Position numbers and translations under genes: made by a program. Under the pieces are notes generated by a model. It was not told the DNA's origin. It saw only the letters and a program-made list of their open reading frames with translations, and made no database searches. 64,000 nt of DNA. Source: Streptomyces sp. CB02400. Its GTDB lineage: Bacteria > Actinomycetota > Actinomycetes > Streptomycetales > Streptomycetaceae. Below, piece by piece: positions 9,586 to 18,866 of the stretch. The stretch spans positions 1,058,881 to 1,122,880 of the forward strand of contig NZ_LIWB01000001.1 in NCBI RefSeq assembly GCF_001905725.1, given 5' to 3'. The stretch's first letter is position 1. Every line of letters begins with the position of its first letter.

Positions 9586-10442
9586 GCCTGCCCCGGTCCC
9601 CGATGGCCCCGCCCCGCTCCTTCCTGTGGTCCCGGCGGGTCTTCCTGACCCTGCTCACCGGCTTCGTGCTGGTCCCGGTCTACGTGATGATCTCCAGCTC
9701 GCTGAAGCCGCTCGCCGACGTCACCGGCACGTTCCGCTGGCTGCCCACCGAGCTGACGATCCGCCCGTACATCGACATCTGGTCCACGGTCCCGCTCGGC
9801 CGCTACTTCGTGAACTCGCTGATCGTGGCGGGTGCGGCGACCGTCTGCTCGGTGGTGATCGCGGTGTTCTCCGCGTACGCCGTCAGCCGTTACGACTTCC
9901 GCGGCAAGCGCGTCTTCACGGTGACCGTGCTGTCGACGCAGATGTTCCCCGGCATCCTCTTCCTCCTCCCCCTCTTCCTCATCTACGTCAACATCGGCAA
10001 CGCCACCGGCATCGCCCTGTTCGGCTCGCGCGGCGGTCTGATCCTGACGTATCTGACCTTCTCGCTCCCGTTCTCCATCTGGATGCTGATCGGCTACTTC
10101 GACTCGGTCCCGCGCGACCTGGACGAGGCGGCGATGGTGGACGGCTGCGGCCCGCTCGGCGCGCTCTTCCGCGTCGTCGTCCCGGCGGCCGTCCCCGGCA
10201 TCGTCGCGGTCGCCGTCTACGCCTTCATGACCGCCTGGGGCGAAGTCCTCTTCGCGTCCGTGATGACGAACGACACCACCCGCACCCTCGCCGTCGGCCT
10301 CCAGGGCTACTCCACCCTCAACGACGTGTACTGGAACCAGATCATGGCCGCCTCGCTCGTGGTGAGCGTGCCCGTGGTCGCCGGCTTCCTGCTGCTGCAG
10401 CGCTACCTCGTCGCCGGCCTGACGGCGGGAGCCGTCAAGTGA
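9582..10442 (+). CDS. ABC sugar transporter permease (MalG-like)
   Basis: A 286-residue second permease with six predicted helices and the EAA loop [20 protein letters not shown]. The start codon overlaps the preceding stop (ATGA), indicating coupled translation and a heteromeric channel with the upstream permease. It is followed after 29 bp by the GH1 gene in the same operon. Confidence 0.92.
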   Translation: MSLPRSPMAPPRSFLWSRRVFLTLLTGFVLVPVYVMISSSLKPLADVTGTFRWLPTELTIRPYIDIWSTVPLGRYFVNSLIVAGAATVCSVVIAVFSAYAVSRYDFRGKRVFTVTVLSTQMFPGILFLLPLFLIYVNIGNATGIALFGSRGGLILTYLTFSLPFSIWMLIGYFDSVPRDLDEAAMVDGCGPLGALFRVVVPAAVPGIVAVAVYAFMTAWGEVLFASVMTNDTTRTLAVGLQGYSTLNDVYWNQIMAASLVVSVPVVAGFLLLQRYLVAGLTAGAVK

Positions 10443-10471
10443 CCGGCTCTCCCGATCCTGAAAGGACTTCC

Positions 10472-11830
<1,359 letters not shown>

Positions 11831-11856
11831 CGCACCCACGTCACCGGTGAGCGCGG

Positions 11857-11896
11857 ACGGGCCGTCGAAGACCCGGAAGGGGATCCGACGGCCCGT
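11857..11896 (+). terminator. Terminator of the sugar operon
   Basis: An 11-bp perfect stem (ACGGGCCGTCG at 11857-11867 with its complement at 11886-11896) and an 18-nt loop lie 26 bp past the GH1 stop. Confidence 0.65.
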
Positions 11897-11927
11897 GCCC
11901 GTCATGCCGCCGCGAGCCGGTCGGCGT

Positions 11928-12200
11928 GAAGCGGCATCGGATCCGGTGCACGGTGTGCAGGGTCCTGGCGTAGGTGCCCGTGCCGTCCAGCGGCGAGGCG
12001 CCGCCGAGGTCGGCCATGGCGGGCCCGTCGACGGTCCTGCGGCCGGAGAGGGAACGGCGCTGGCCGGCCGCGTCCTCGCCGAGGTGGATGCCGACGTGGT
12101 CGGCCGTGGCCGTCTGCTGGTCGTCGCCGGAATCGGCGTGGAACAGCACCAGGTCACCGGGCTGGAGCAGTGTGGCGGCGGGCGGAGCGGTGCCGTCGGT
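11928..12200 (-). pseudogene. Remnant of an NlpC/P60 cell-wall hydrolase
   Basis: The minus-strand frame here reads LLQPGDLVLFHADSGDD, then ADHVGIHLGED, then TVDGPAMADLGGASPLDGTG. That is the middle and C-terminal part of an NlpC/P60 domain, with the catalytic His of HVGI in place. The N-terminal half with the catalytic Cys is absent: upstream in frame is compositionally random sequence with no signal peptide and no good start. The C terminus also runs into unrelated sequence. It is a truncated, decayed copy between two intact operons. The rest of 11831-12585 shows nothing else. Confidence 0.55.
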
Positions 12201-12585
12201 CCGGTCGACGCGCACACCGGGTGCGCAGTCCGCCATGTCCCGGGACTTGCGGGGCAGCCGCTGCCGCTTCTCGTCGGCGCCGCTCCGATGGTCGCCGCGG
12301 CCCCGGGCGGCCGGAAGCGCTGAGACTCCCGCGGCCTCGCCGTTCTTCCGGCGTGTGGAGCGCCGCTCGAACCAGTGCTGTGACCGGGAGGGTTCGCCGG
12401 GCCGGTGGAGCAGCACGGGAAGTCCGGGCCGTTCGGTAGTGTGTTCGTGCGGGGAAGGGCTGAACGGCTGCTGTCGACGGGCAACGGCGACCACAGTCGT
12501 GACGCGTTCCATGACCACGGACGTCGGTACGCCCTTCGGTCCCCGGGCCCGGGGGACGGCTCACGAGACGGCTGGAGGGACACCG

Positions 12586-13557
12586 ATGACGACCGCTCAT
12601 GCTTTGTCCGGGGCGGGGAGCAGTCCGCCGCCGGAGGATGACACGGTCATCGACGTACGGGACCTGCGGATGCGCTACCGCGACCAAGAAGTGCTGAAGG
12701 GCGTGGACTTCACGGCCCGGCGGGGCGAAGTCCTCGTGCTGCTCGGTCCGAACGGTGCGGGCAAGACGACCACGATCGAGGTCCTGGAAGGTTTCCGGAT
12801 GCGATCGGCCGGTGACGTGAGCGTCCTCGGCGCCGATCCGGCGCGCGGGGACGAACGGTGGCGTGCGCGCCTGGGCATCGTGCTGCAGTCCTGGCGCGAC
12901 CACGGCAAGTGGCGGGTGCGGGAACTGCTGGCCCACCTCGGCTCGTACTACGCGCCCTACTCCACCGCCCTCGTCCGGCGGCCGTGGGACACCGACGAGC
13001 TCATCGCCGCGGTGGGGCTGACGGGGCAGGCGGACAAGAGGGTCGGCACCCTGTCGGGTGGCCAGCGCAGGCGTCTCGACGTGGCCGTCGGCATCGTGGG
13101 CAAGCCCGAAACCCTGTTCCTGGACGAGCCGACCGCCGGTCTGGACCCGGAGGCCAGGAACGAGTTCCACGGCCTGGTACGCGGGCTCGCGGACGAAAGG
13201 ACCACCGTTCTGCTGACCACGCACGACCTCGCCGAGGCGGAGAAGCTCGCCGACCGGATCCTCATCCTGGCCGGTGGCCGGATCGTGGCCGACGGCTCGG
13301 CCGAGGAGCTGTCCCGGCAGGTGTCGGGGGAGGCCACCGTGCGCTGGACCCGGGACGGGCGGCCCTTCGAGCAGGCGACGACCGAACCCACCCGGTTCGT
13401 CCGCCGGCTGTTCGAGGAACACGGCGAGACGATCGGCGGTCTCGAGGTGCGCCGGGCGAGCCTGGAGGACACCTACCTGACGATGGTGCGGGAACTGGAG
13501 ACGGGAAGCGGCCCCGGCGAGCGGGCGGCACGTGCTTTCGGGGAGGAACCGCGATGA
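12586..13557 (+). CDS. ABC transporter ATP-binding protein (drug-exporter type, DrrA-like)
   Basis: A 323-residue ATPase with Walker A GPNGAGKTT, ABC signature LSGGQRRRLDVA, Walker B TLFLDEPTAGLD and switch His in TTHD. The C-terminal extension of about 90 residues (from ADGSAEEL onward) is typical of the DrrA/CcmA-like exporter group. It pairs with the overlapping permease as an ABC-2 exporter; the substrate is unknown. The ATG at 12586 follows GGAGGGA. The longer open frame back to 11974 crosses the NlpC remnant and is rejected. Confidence 0.92.
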   Translation: MTTAHALSGAGSSPPPEDDTVIDVRDLRMRYRDQEVLKGVDFTARRGEVLVLLGPNGAGKTTTIEVLEGFRMRSAGDVSVLGADPARGDERWRARLGIVLQSWRDHGKWRVRELLAHLGSYYAPYSTALVRRPWDTDELIAAVGLTGQADKRVGTLSGGQRRRLDVAVGIVGKPETLFLDEPTAGLDPEARNEFHGLVRGLADERTTVLLTTHDLAEAEKLADRILILAGGRIVADGSAEELSRQVSGEATVRWTRDGRPFEQATTEPTRFVRRLFEEHGETIGGLEVRRASLEDTYLTMVRELETGSGPGERAARAFGEEPR

Positions 13558-14405
13558 GTCCGGTGTGGTACGCGGTGAGGCTGGGAGCGCGGCGCGGCCG
13601 GACGGAACTCCGGCAGACCTTCACCTCGGGCCAGGACGTGTTCGGGTACGTACTCTGGACGATTCTGCTCATTGTGCCGCTGTTCCTGGTCAGGGACGAG
13701 CAGTTGAAGGGCGCGGGCATCTCGGCCGGCGCGTTCATGCTGCCGAGCATGGTCGGCATGACGCTCGCGTTCACCGGGATGATGACCACGGCGCAACTGC
13801 TCGCGACCGAGCGCGAGGACGGCACGTTGCTGCGGGCCAAGGCCGTGCCCCACGGCATGGTCGGTCACCTGGTCGGCAAGGTCGTCATGGTGTCGGGCAC
13901 GGCTCTCGTCTCCATGGCACTGCCTTTCGCCGTAGGTGTGTTCCTGGTCGACAGGGTCGCCCGGCAGGGTGGCGGAGCATTGCTGACGCTGGTGTGGGTG
14001 GTGCCGCTGGGCCTCCTGGCGACCCTGCCGATGGGCGCCGTCATCGGCTCGCTCGTCGACAGCCCGCGCACCGTCGGCCTGCTGATGCTTCCGGTGATGG
14101 GGCTGATCGTGATCTCCGGGATCTACTTCCCGTTGTCGAAGCTGCCCGAGTGGCTGCAGATCGTGGGGCAGGTCTTCCCCGTGTACTGGCTCGGCCTCGG
14201 TCTGCGGGCCGCACTGCTGCCGGCCGGGGCGGTCGCCGCCGAGATCGGCGAATCCTGGCGTTACCTGGAGACAGCGGGTGTGCTGGGCGTCTGGGCGGTC
14301 GCCGGGCTGCTCCTCGCACCGTCCGTCCTGCGCAGGATGGCACGCCGGGAGTCCGGGGCCACGATGGCGGAACGGCACCGGAAGGCGATGCAGCGGGTCG
14401 GTTGA
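13554..14405 (+). CDS. ABC-2 type exporter permease
   Basis: A 283-residue membrane protein with about six helices in the ABC-2 (DrrB-like) pattern, including the cytoplasmic motif LLATEREDGTLLRAKAVP after helix 2. The start overlaps the ATPase stop (ATGA), so the two are translated together and should form an exporter of lipids, drugs or antibiotics. Confidence 0.9.
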   Translation: MSPVWYAVRLGARRGRTELRQTFTSGQDVFGYVLWTILLIVPLFLVRDEQLKGAGISAGAFMLPSMVGMTLAFTGMMTTAQLLATEREDGTLLRAKAVPHGMVGHLVGKVVMVSGTALVSMALPFAVGVFLVDRVARQGGGALLTLVWVVPLGLLATLPMGAVIGSLVDSPRTVGLLMLPVMGLIVISGIYFPLSKLPEWLQIVGQVFPVYWLGLGLRAALLPAGAVAAEIGESWRYLETAGVLGVWAVAGLLLAPSVLRRMARRESGATMAERHRKAMQRVG

Positions 14406-14427
14406 CGTCGTGCCGGGAACGTCTGTC

Positions 14428-14566
14428 CGGCTCCCGGTCGGAGGCGAGGACGGTGACCGGCCCCCGCTGCCGCAGGGCGACGGCGGCCAGGGCGGCGTAG
14501 AGGGCGTACTCGTGCCCGTGGAGACCGGCTTCCTCGATGAGATGGACGGCCTTCTCGGTGTGGGGC
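14428..14566 (-). pseudogene. Fragment resembling a PIN-domain (VapC-like) C terminus
   Basis: In one minus-strand frame the sequence reads LIEEAGLHGHEYALYAALAA, then VALRQRGPVTVLASDRE. This looks like the last helix and strand of a PIN-domain RNase (HKYAIDAxLAA...PVTVLTSD pattern). The upstream part, with the acidic catalytic residues, is missing, and the frame then runs through the convergent permease gene. It is probably a toxin relic with no remaining antitoxin. Weak call based on pattern recognition alone. Confidence 0.35.
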
Positions 14567-14730
14567 CGGTTTCCCGGAACGGCCGTTCCCCGGCTCCGAC
14601 CCGGACCGCGCACGCGGGTGCCGACGGCGCGGTGCGTCCGGAGCCGTCGGCACGGAGGCCCGCAGTCGCCCGGCCCCGGAACCGAAGGCGGTACGGCATG
14701 TTCCGCTGCGTGGGGCGGAACAACACAGAC

Positions 14731-14895
14731 ATGTCAAAGGGAACGCGCTCGGCGCTTGCCGTTGTCCTTCTGGTCTGGAGCCTGTTCGCCTTCCCGTGGT
14801 TCGACAAGGGCTGTGACATCGCGGAGGCGTACACGGCAGTCATCAGGTACGGGGTGCCGGAAGGGCTGGAGCCACTGCCGGCTTGCTACGGCTGA
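14731..14895 (+). CDS. Small hypothetical membrane or secreted protein
   Basis: A 54-residue frame with one hydrophobic segment (ALAVVLLVWSLFAFPWF, about 8-24) followed by a short polar tail with two Cys residues. The ATG at 14731 directly follows basic residues suited to a signal anchor. No family is recognised and no clear ribosome site is seen. It lies in the gap between the exporter operon and the convergent RT gene, so it may be real or an accident of composition. Confidence 0.4.
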   Translation: MSKGTRSALAVVLLVWSLFAFPWFDKGCDIAEAYTAVIRYGVPEGLEPLPACYG

Positions 14896-14956
14896 GGGGC
14901 TGCCGGGCAGTTGTCGTCGGCACCGGGACCCATCGCTTCCTCCGTGGACGCCCCGG

Positions 14957-17074
14957 TCACTTCTTGGACTTCTGGAGTTTGGCGGCGGGGAGGCGCTTCC
15001 TGCCCATCTCGATGATCAGACCGGCGGCCTTGAACGTGAGGTTGAGGGCGACGGTCTCGGGAACCTGCTGGTCGGGGCCGAGGTGTCCGGTGATGTAGTC
15101 ACCCATCCGGACATCCGGGTCCAGACGCTTGAGGACCATGTAGGCGATGGACTCGGCTTCGACCTCGTTACGCGCATGGTCTTTCCTGGCGTCTTCATCC
15201 GAAAGAGGCCGTGAGCTCCGGTCGGGCCAGGTTTCCCCGGGACCCGCGCCGAGATGTCCGCAGAACAGGTGTCCCAGCTCGTGGGCGAGTGTGGCGTACC
15301 GGTCCAGCAGAGGCGGGTTCCGGTTGACCTCGATCTCGAACAACGTCGCGTAGGCCTCCGGTGGGTCCCCGGGCCTGCTGCCGGGACGCTCGACGGAACC
15401 GCCGGACCGGCTGCGGTACGTGCGTCCGTAGGAGGAGGCCCCGTGATCGACCAGGGTGAGCCGGATGCCCAGGGGCGCGAGGTTCGTCACGGTGTGATGC
15501 CAGACCGCGAGGACTTCCTTCTCTCCGACCGCAGAGGACACCGACGCCGGGGCGGTGATCACCTTGGGCAGAGGCAGGGCTCCGGGCAGGGCCTCGGTGT
15601 CCCCGACGTCGTACACGAGCATGTACGGCCCACGGGGCTGGAAGATCAGCAGTGGCTCGGCGCCGGGCTTGAGCACTCGCCGGTACTTCGACATCCATTC
15701 CGATGAGGACAGGACGTAGCGGGCCCCCGGCTTCTGGATGTGGACCACCATCGCGTTGAACGGCGCGTACCGCTTGAACCGGCCGACGAACTCGAGCATC
15801 TGCAGGTAGTCCGAGGACGAGCGATAGCGCTGGGCGCCGCGGACGAGGTCGTCGATCGAGGCCTTGGCCAGGTCTGCCTGGGAGACCTCGGTCTCCTCGT
15901 CCCGGAACAGATCGAGCCCGTGCAGCACGCTCACCGGTTCTTCGTGCTCGAGGGGGATCTCGCGCAGCCGCTTCCAGTCCGCGAGTTGTCTCCCGGCCCA
16001 GCCGGGCTCGACCATGTGCGCGAACGACAGCAACCCGGTCACATGGGCGTCCAGCTCGGCCAGGTCCTTGAAGTCCTGGTGACGGCGATGCTGCTCGATG
16101 CCGAACGACGCGGCCCCTCGCACATGCTTGGTGACGCGGCGCTTGTACTCGCGCGTCAGGCGAGGAGCGGGACCGTCGACGAGGATGCCCAGCACGCTGC
16201 GGCGTGCACCGGGGCGGGCCACATAGGTCTTCTTCGCGTTGAGCCTCATGCCCAGCGGCTCCAGGGCCTTCTTCACTCCGGCCACGAGACGGTCGACGTC
16301 GTCGTGGTGGACGAGCCCACGGCTGGAGAAGTACATGTCGTCGCTGTAGCGGGTGTAGCGCAGCCCCAACGACTCGGCCTGGTGGGTGACGACGGCGTCG
16401 ACCTCGCGCATGACGATGTTCGACAGGTACCCGCTCGTAGGAGCGCCCTGGGGCAGAAATCCCTCACGGGTGTGCTGGTGGACCAGGCTGGGCCGGCGAA
16501 CGGAGAACTCCTGTCCGGTGGCCTCCAGGTACACGCTGCGCCACCCGGTACCACGGTTCGGCCAGGTCTGGTTCGGCCCGGGCGGCGACACGGTGACCAG
16601 CCGGGTCGTGGTGTACGTGTCCAGGGTGCGACCGATGCGACGCAGGCCGATCCTCCGACGGCCATTGCCGCCCTTCACGAGACCGACCCGGTACTCGTGC
16701 CCCGTCGGGCGCATCCGGGCGTCCTTCAGGGTGGCGTGGATGTGCCGTTCCCGGATACTCCCGAAGAAATCGGCTATGTCCAGGCGGATTACGGTGTGGG
16801 CTCGCAGATGGACGGCGGCGCAGTCCACGACCGAGCGACCACGCCGGTAGGCGAACGCTGCCGGGTGCGGCTGGAACCCGGCTGGAAGGGTCTCCAGACG
16901 GGCCAGGATTTCCTGCTGTATCCCGGCCAACCGTGGGATTGGGGCGTGCAAGGTCCGCAGCCCGCCGCTGCGCTTGGGGATCCGGTGCTCGGTGTACGGG
17001 TGGATCGAGCCGCTGACCACCGCCTTGAGGAACTGATCTGGGGTGAGGTCCGCGAAGTCGTCTGTCGCCGTCAC
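14957..17074 (-). CDS. Retron-class reverse transcriptase fused to ImmA/IrrE-like metallopeptidase
   Basis: A 705-residue two-part protein. Residues about 25-330 form a retron-type RT: motif A VIRLDIADFFGSI (D99), LPQGAPTSGYLSN (207-219) and catalytic YSDD (243-246). An NAxxH-like element (DCAAVH, 84-89) and a VTG-like element (SVLGILVDG) match retron hallmarks with substitutions. About 60 residues are inserted before QGAPTS. Residues about 415-705 form a zinc peptidase: an ArdC/ImmA-like lead domain (FNAMVVHIQKPGARYV), then HELGH (598-602) and a glutamate helix, NEVEAESIAYMVL. This suggests DNA synthesis coupled to a proteolytic effector. GTG start at 17074. GC looks lower than in its neighbours. 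Upstream lies a hairpin-rich stretch; no other retron accessory gene is adjacent. Confidence 0.85.
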   Translation of the reverse strand: MTATDDFADLTPDQFLKAVVSGSIHPYTEHRIPKRSGGLRTLHAPIPRLAGIQQEILARLETLPAGFQPHPAAFAYRRGRSVVDCAAVHLRAHTVIRLDIADFFGSIRERHIHATLKDARMRPTGHEYRVGLVKGGNGRRRIGLRRIGRTLDTYTTTRLVTVSPPGPNQTWPNRGTGWRSVYLEATGQEFSVRRPSLVHQHTREGFLPQGAPTSGYLSNIVMREVDAVVTHQAESLGLRYTRYSDDMYFSSRGLVHHDDVDRLVAGVKKALEPLGMRLNAKKTYVARPGARRSVLGILVDGPAPRLTREYKRRVTKHVRGAASFGIEQHRRHQDFKDLAELDAHVTGLLSFAHMVEPGWAGRQLADWKRLREIPLEHEEPVSVLHGLDLFRDEETEVSQADLAKASIDDLVRGAQRYRSSSDYLQMLEFVGRFKRYAPFNAMVVHIQKPGARYVLSSSEWMSKYRRVLKPGAEPLLIFQPRGPYMLVYDVGDTEALPGALPLPKVITAPASVSSAVGEKEVLAVWHHTVTNLAPLGIRLTLVDHGASSYGRTYRSRSGGSVERPGSRPGDPPEAYATLFEIEVNRNPPLLDRYATLAHELGHLFCGHLGAGPGETWPDRSSRPLSDEDARKDHARNEVEAESIAYMVLKRLDPDVRMGDYITGHLGPDQQVPETVALNLTFKAAGLIIEMGRKRLPAAKLQKSKK

Positions 17075-17125
17075 CGAACCGCCCCGTCTCTGCTGGTGAG
17101 ATGCAGCCGACGAGCCTCACCTTGA

Positions 17126-17339
17126 GTGGTTGTGGCTTCGCCACGACCACGGAGCGGGCGGTCCGCTGTGTCCCTCCGCCACCCTGTGCAAGCACAGGGC
17201 CCGATCCCCGGCACCCGGTGTGATCAGCACCGAGGTGCCCCGGACCGGAGGGCCCATCGCAAGGGATGGGTTCCTGAGACCCGCCGACTGCGTTGTGCCG
17301 GATCGTAACCTTCCTACGAGTCGAACTCCCAGGCGGGTC
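17126..17339 (-). ncRNA. Candidate structured (msr-msd-like) RNA upstream of the retron RT
   Basis: The 265 nt before the RT start hold no gene but at least five inverted repeats: 17278-17285 with 17332-17339 (8 bp); CCCATC/GATGGG at 17253-17270; an 11-bp stem with one bulged A at 17210-17239; CCCTGTG/CACAGGG with a CTTG tetraloop on the minus strand at 17182-17199; and 17126-17150 (5+5 bp around one mismatch, apex GCGAAGC). Retron RTs reverse-transcribe such an RNA encoded just upstream. Clear a1/a2 flanking repeats and a branching-G context were not identified, so boundaries and the msr/msd split are unknown. Confidence 0.45.
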
Positions 17340-17483
17340 CTTGATGACACACCGGACTACGGCGCTCCTCGTTCCCTCCGGCAGCACGACGACGGCCGCG
17401 CCCTGTGCTTCCGGTGCGAGACAGCGAACGGCAATGGCCACAGGGGCTACGACGCGGACGCACAGCCCGTCGGATCAATCCTG

Positions 17484-17550
17484 TCGACCGGCTCGGCCCG
17501 AACTGCCGCTTCCCGCAGGTGGTGGCCGCCGGCCCGGACGGCCCGCCCCC
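17484..17550 (+). pseudogene. Small GH1 beta-glucosidase gene fragment
   Basis: Bases 17484-17543 match bases 11331-11390 of the intact GH1 gene at 54 of 60 positions. The fragment encodes LGPNCRFPQVVAAGPDG where GH1 has [17 protein letters not shown]. Nothing else of the gene is present on either side. It is a relic of a second GH1 copy or a recombination scar, lying between the RT's upstream RNA region and the kelch gene. The rest of 17340-17690 shows nothing recognisable. Confidence 0.6.
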
Positions 17551-17690
17551 TGAAAGGACTCCGGGCGAGCCGGGTACTCCCCACACCTGGGACGACAGCC
17601 CCTGGTTGCCCTCGCCACACGCAGAAACACTGAGTGGGCCGAAGCCACCTGCTTCTGACGGATACCAGGCCCTGTGACAAGGAGTTCCTC

Positions 17691-18761
17691 ATGCAGCGGC
17701 GGACAGTCCTGCTCCTCGGCGCCGCCTTGGCGGTGTCCCCGGCCGTCGAGGCGCACGCGCATCCGGACCACCCCACGGCACCCGGTGGAACGCCCCCCGT
17801 GGAACACGGGCCCTGTCGCAGGGGGTGGCGGCGGCTCGCGCCGATCGCGAGCGGACCCCGGCAGGAACACAGCGTCGCCGCCGTCGGCGACAAGGTCTAC
17901 GTCATCGGCGGCATCGTCCCCCGGGAGTCCGGCGGCGTCACCACCACCGGACGGGTCGACGTCTACGACACACGCCACGGCACCTGGTCGGACGCGGCAC
18001 CGCTGCCCGTCGAGATGAACCATCCCAATGTGGCGGTGGTCCACGGCCGGATCCACGTCCTCGGCGGGCTGTCCGGCGGCTCCGCATGGCAGGCCCTGCG
18101 CGATTGCTTCGTCTACTCTCCGCGGGCCGACCGATGGCGACGGCTGCCACCCGTGCCCGCGGGCATCGAGCGGGGGAGCGCCGCGATCGGCGTGCACGGG
18201 ACGAAGATCTTCCTCGCCGGCGGTATGCGCGTCCTCGTGCCGGGCGCGGGCGGCCTCCAGGACACGGTGGACACCGTGTCCGCGTACGACGTCGTGACCG
18301 GCCGGTGGGAGAGCCTGCCGAGCCTGCCGCAGGCCCGTGACCATGTGGGCGGAGCCGTGGTCGGCGGGACGTTCTATGTGCTCGGTGGCCGGGACCGTGG
18401 GCAGGTGAACGTGCGGGACACCGTTTACGCGTTCGACCTGCGCGGCCACCGCTGGTCCGAGCGGGCGCCGATGCCCACAGCCCGCGGCGGCATCGCCGCC
18501 GCTGCCGTGGGGACGAGGATCTACACCTTCGGTGGTGAGGGCCGGCACGACGGCGGCAACCCGAACACCGTCTTCGACGAGACCGAGGCGTACGACACCG
18601 AGCGCGACCGCTGGCAACGGCTGGCCCCCATGCCGGTGCCGCGCCACGGCACGGCAGCCGTCGCCGTACGCGGAACGATCCACATCCCCGGCGGCGGCAT
18701 CCAGGGCGGCGCCGGCCCCGTGGACGTCAACGACGCCTATCGTCCCACCCACCGGCAGTGA
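17691..18761 (+). CDS. Secreted kelch-repeat beta-propeller protein
   Basis: A 356-residue protein with a short N-terminal signal peptide (QRRTVLLLGAALAVSPAVEA), then about six kelch repeats marked by the double glycine (VIGG, VLGG, LAGG, VLGG, TFGG, IPGG) spaced 47-60 residues apart and followed by conserved Trp residues (DRWRRLPPV, GRWESLPSL, HRWSERAPM, DRWQRLAPM). The fold is a six-bladed propeller that binds proteins or sugars, as in galactose oxidase. No oxidase ligand residues or extra catalytic domain are visible. The ATG follows AAGGAG. Monocistronic, with a strong hairpin downstream. Confidence 0.88.
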   Translation: MQRRTVLLLGAALAVSPAVEAHAHPDHPTAPGGTPPVEHGPCRRGWRRLAPIASGPRQEHSVAAVGDKVYVIGGIVPRESGGVTTTGRVDVYDTRHGTWSDAAPLPVEMNHPNVAVVHGRIHVLGGLSGGSAWQALRDCFVYSPRADRWRRLPPVPAGIERGSAAIGVHGTKIFLAGGMRVLVPGAGGLQDTVDTVSAYDVVTGRWESLPSLPQARDHVGGAVVGGTFYVLGGRDRGQVNVRDTVYAFDLRGHRWSERAPMPTARGGIAAAAVGTRIYTFGGEGRHDGGNPNTVFDETEAYDTERDRWQRLAPMPVPRHGTAAVAVRGTIHIPGGGIQGGAGPVDVNDAYRPTHRQ

Positions 18762-18802
18762 GTCCCCGCTGACGCCCTGCCACCCGAGGTACGCGGAGGA
18801 CG

Positions 18803-18847
18803 CCGCCCGTGGTGCGCGACGACGACATCGTCGCGCACCACGGGCGG
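18803..18847. terminator. 20-bp hairpin between convergent genes
   Basis: A perfect 20-bp stem (18803-18822 with 18828-18847) and a 5-nt loop lie between the kelch gene and the convergent DUF5682 gene. It can terminate both. Confidence 0.85.
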
Positions 18848-18866
18848 TCGGCCTGCTCCTCCGCGG

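Noticed and set aside
14957..17074. Group II intron maturase
   Set aside because: No maturase domain X or HNH endonuclease follows the RT, and no group II ribozyme domain V/VI was noticed; the C terminus is a zinc peptidase.
17300..17335. tRNA-like GTTCGACTC element on the minus strand
   Set aside because: No acceptor, D or anticodon arms can be folded around it; it lies within the hairpin-rich stretch before the RT gene.
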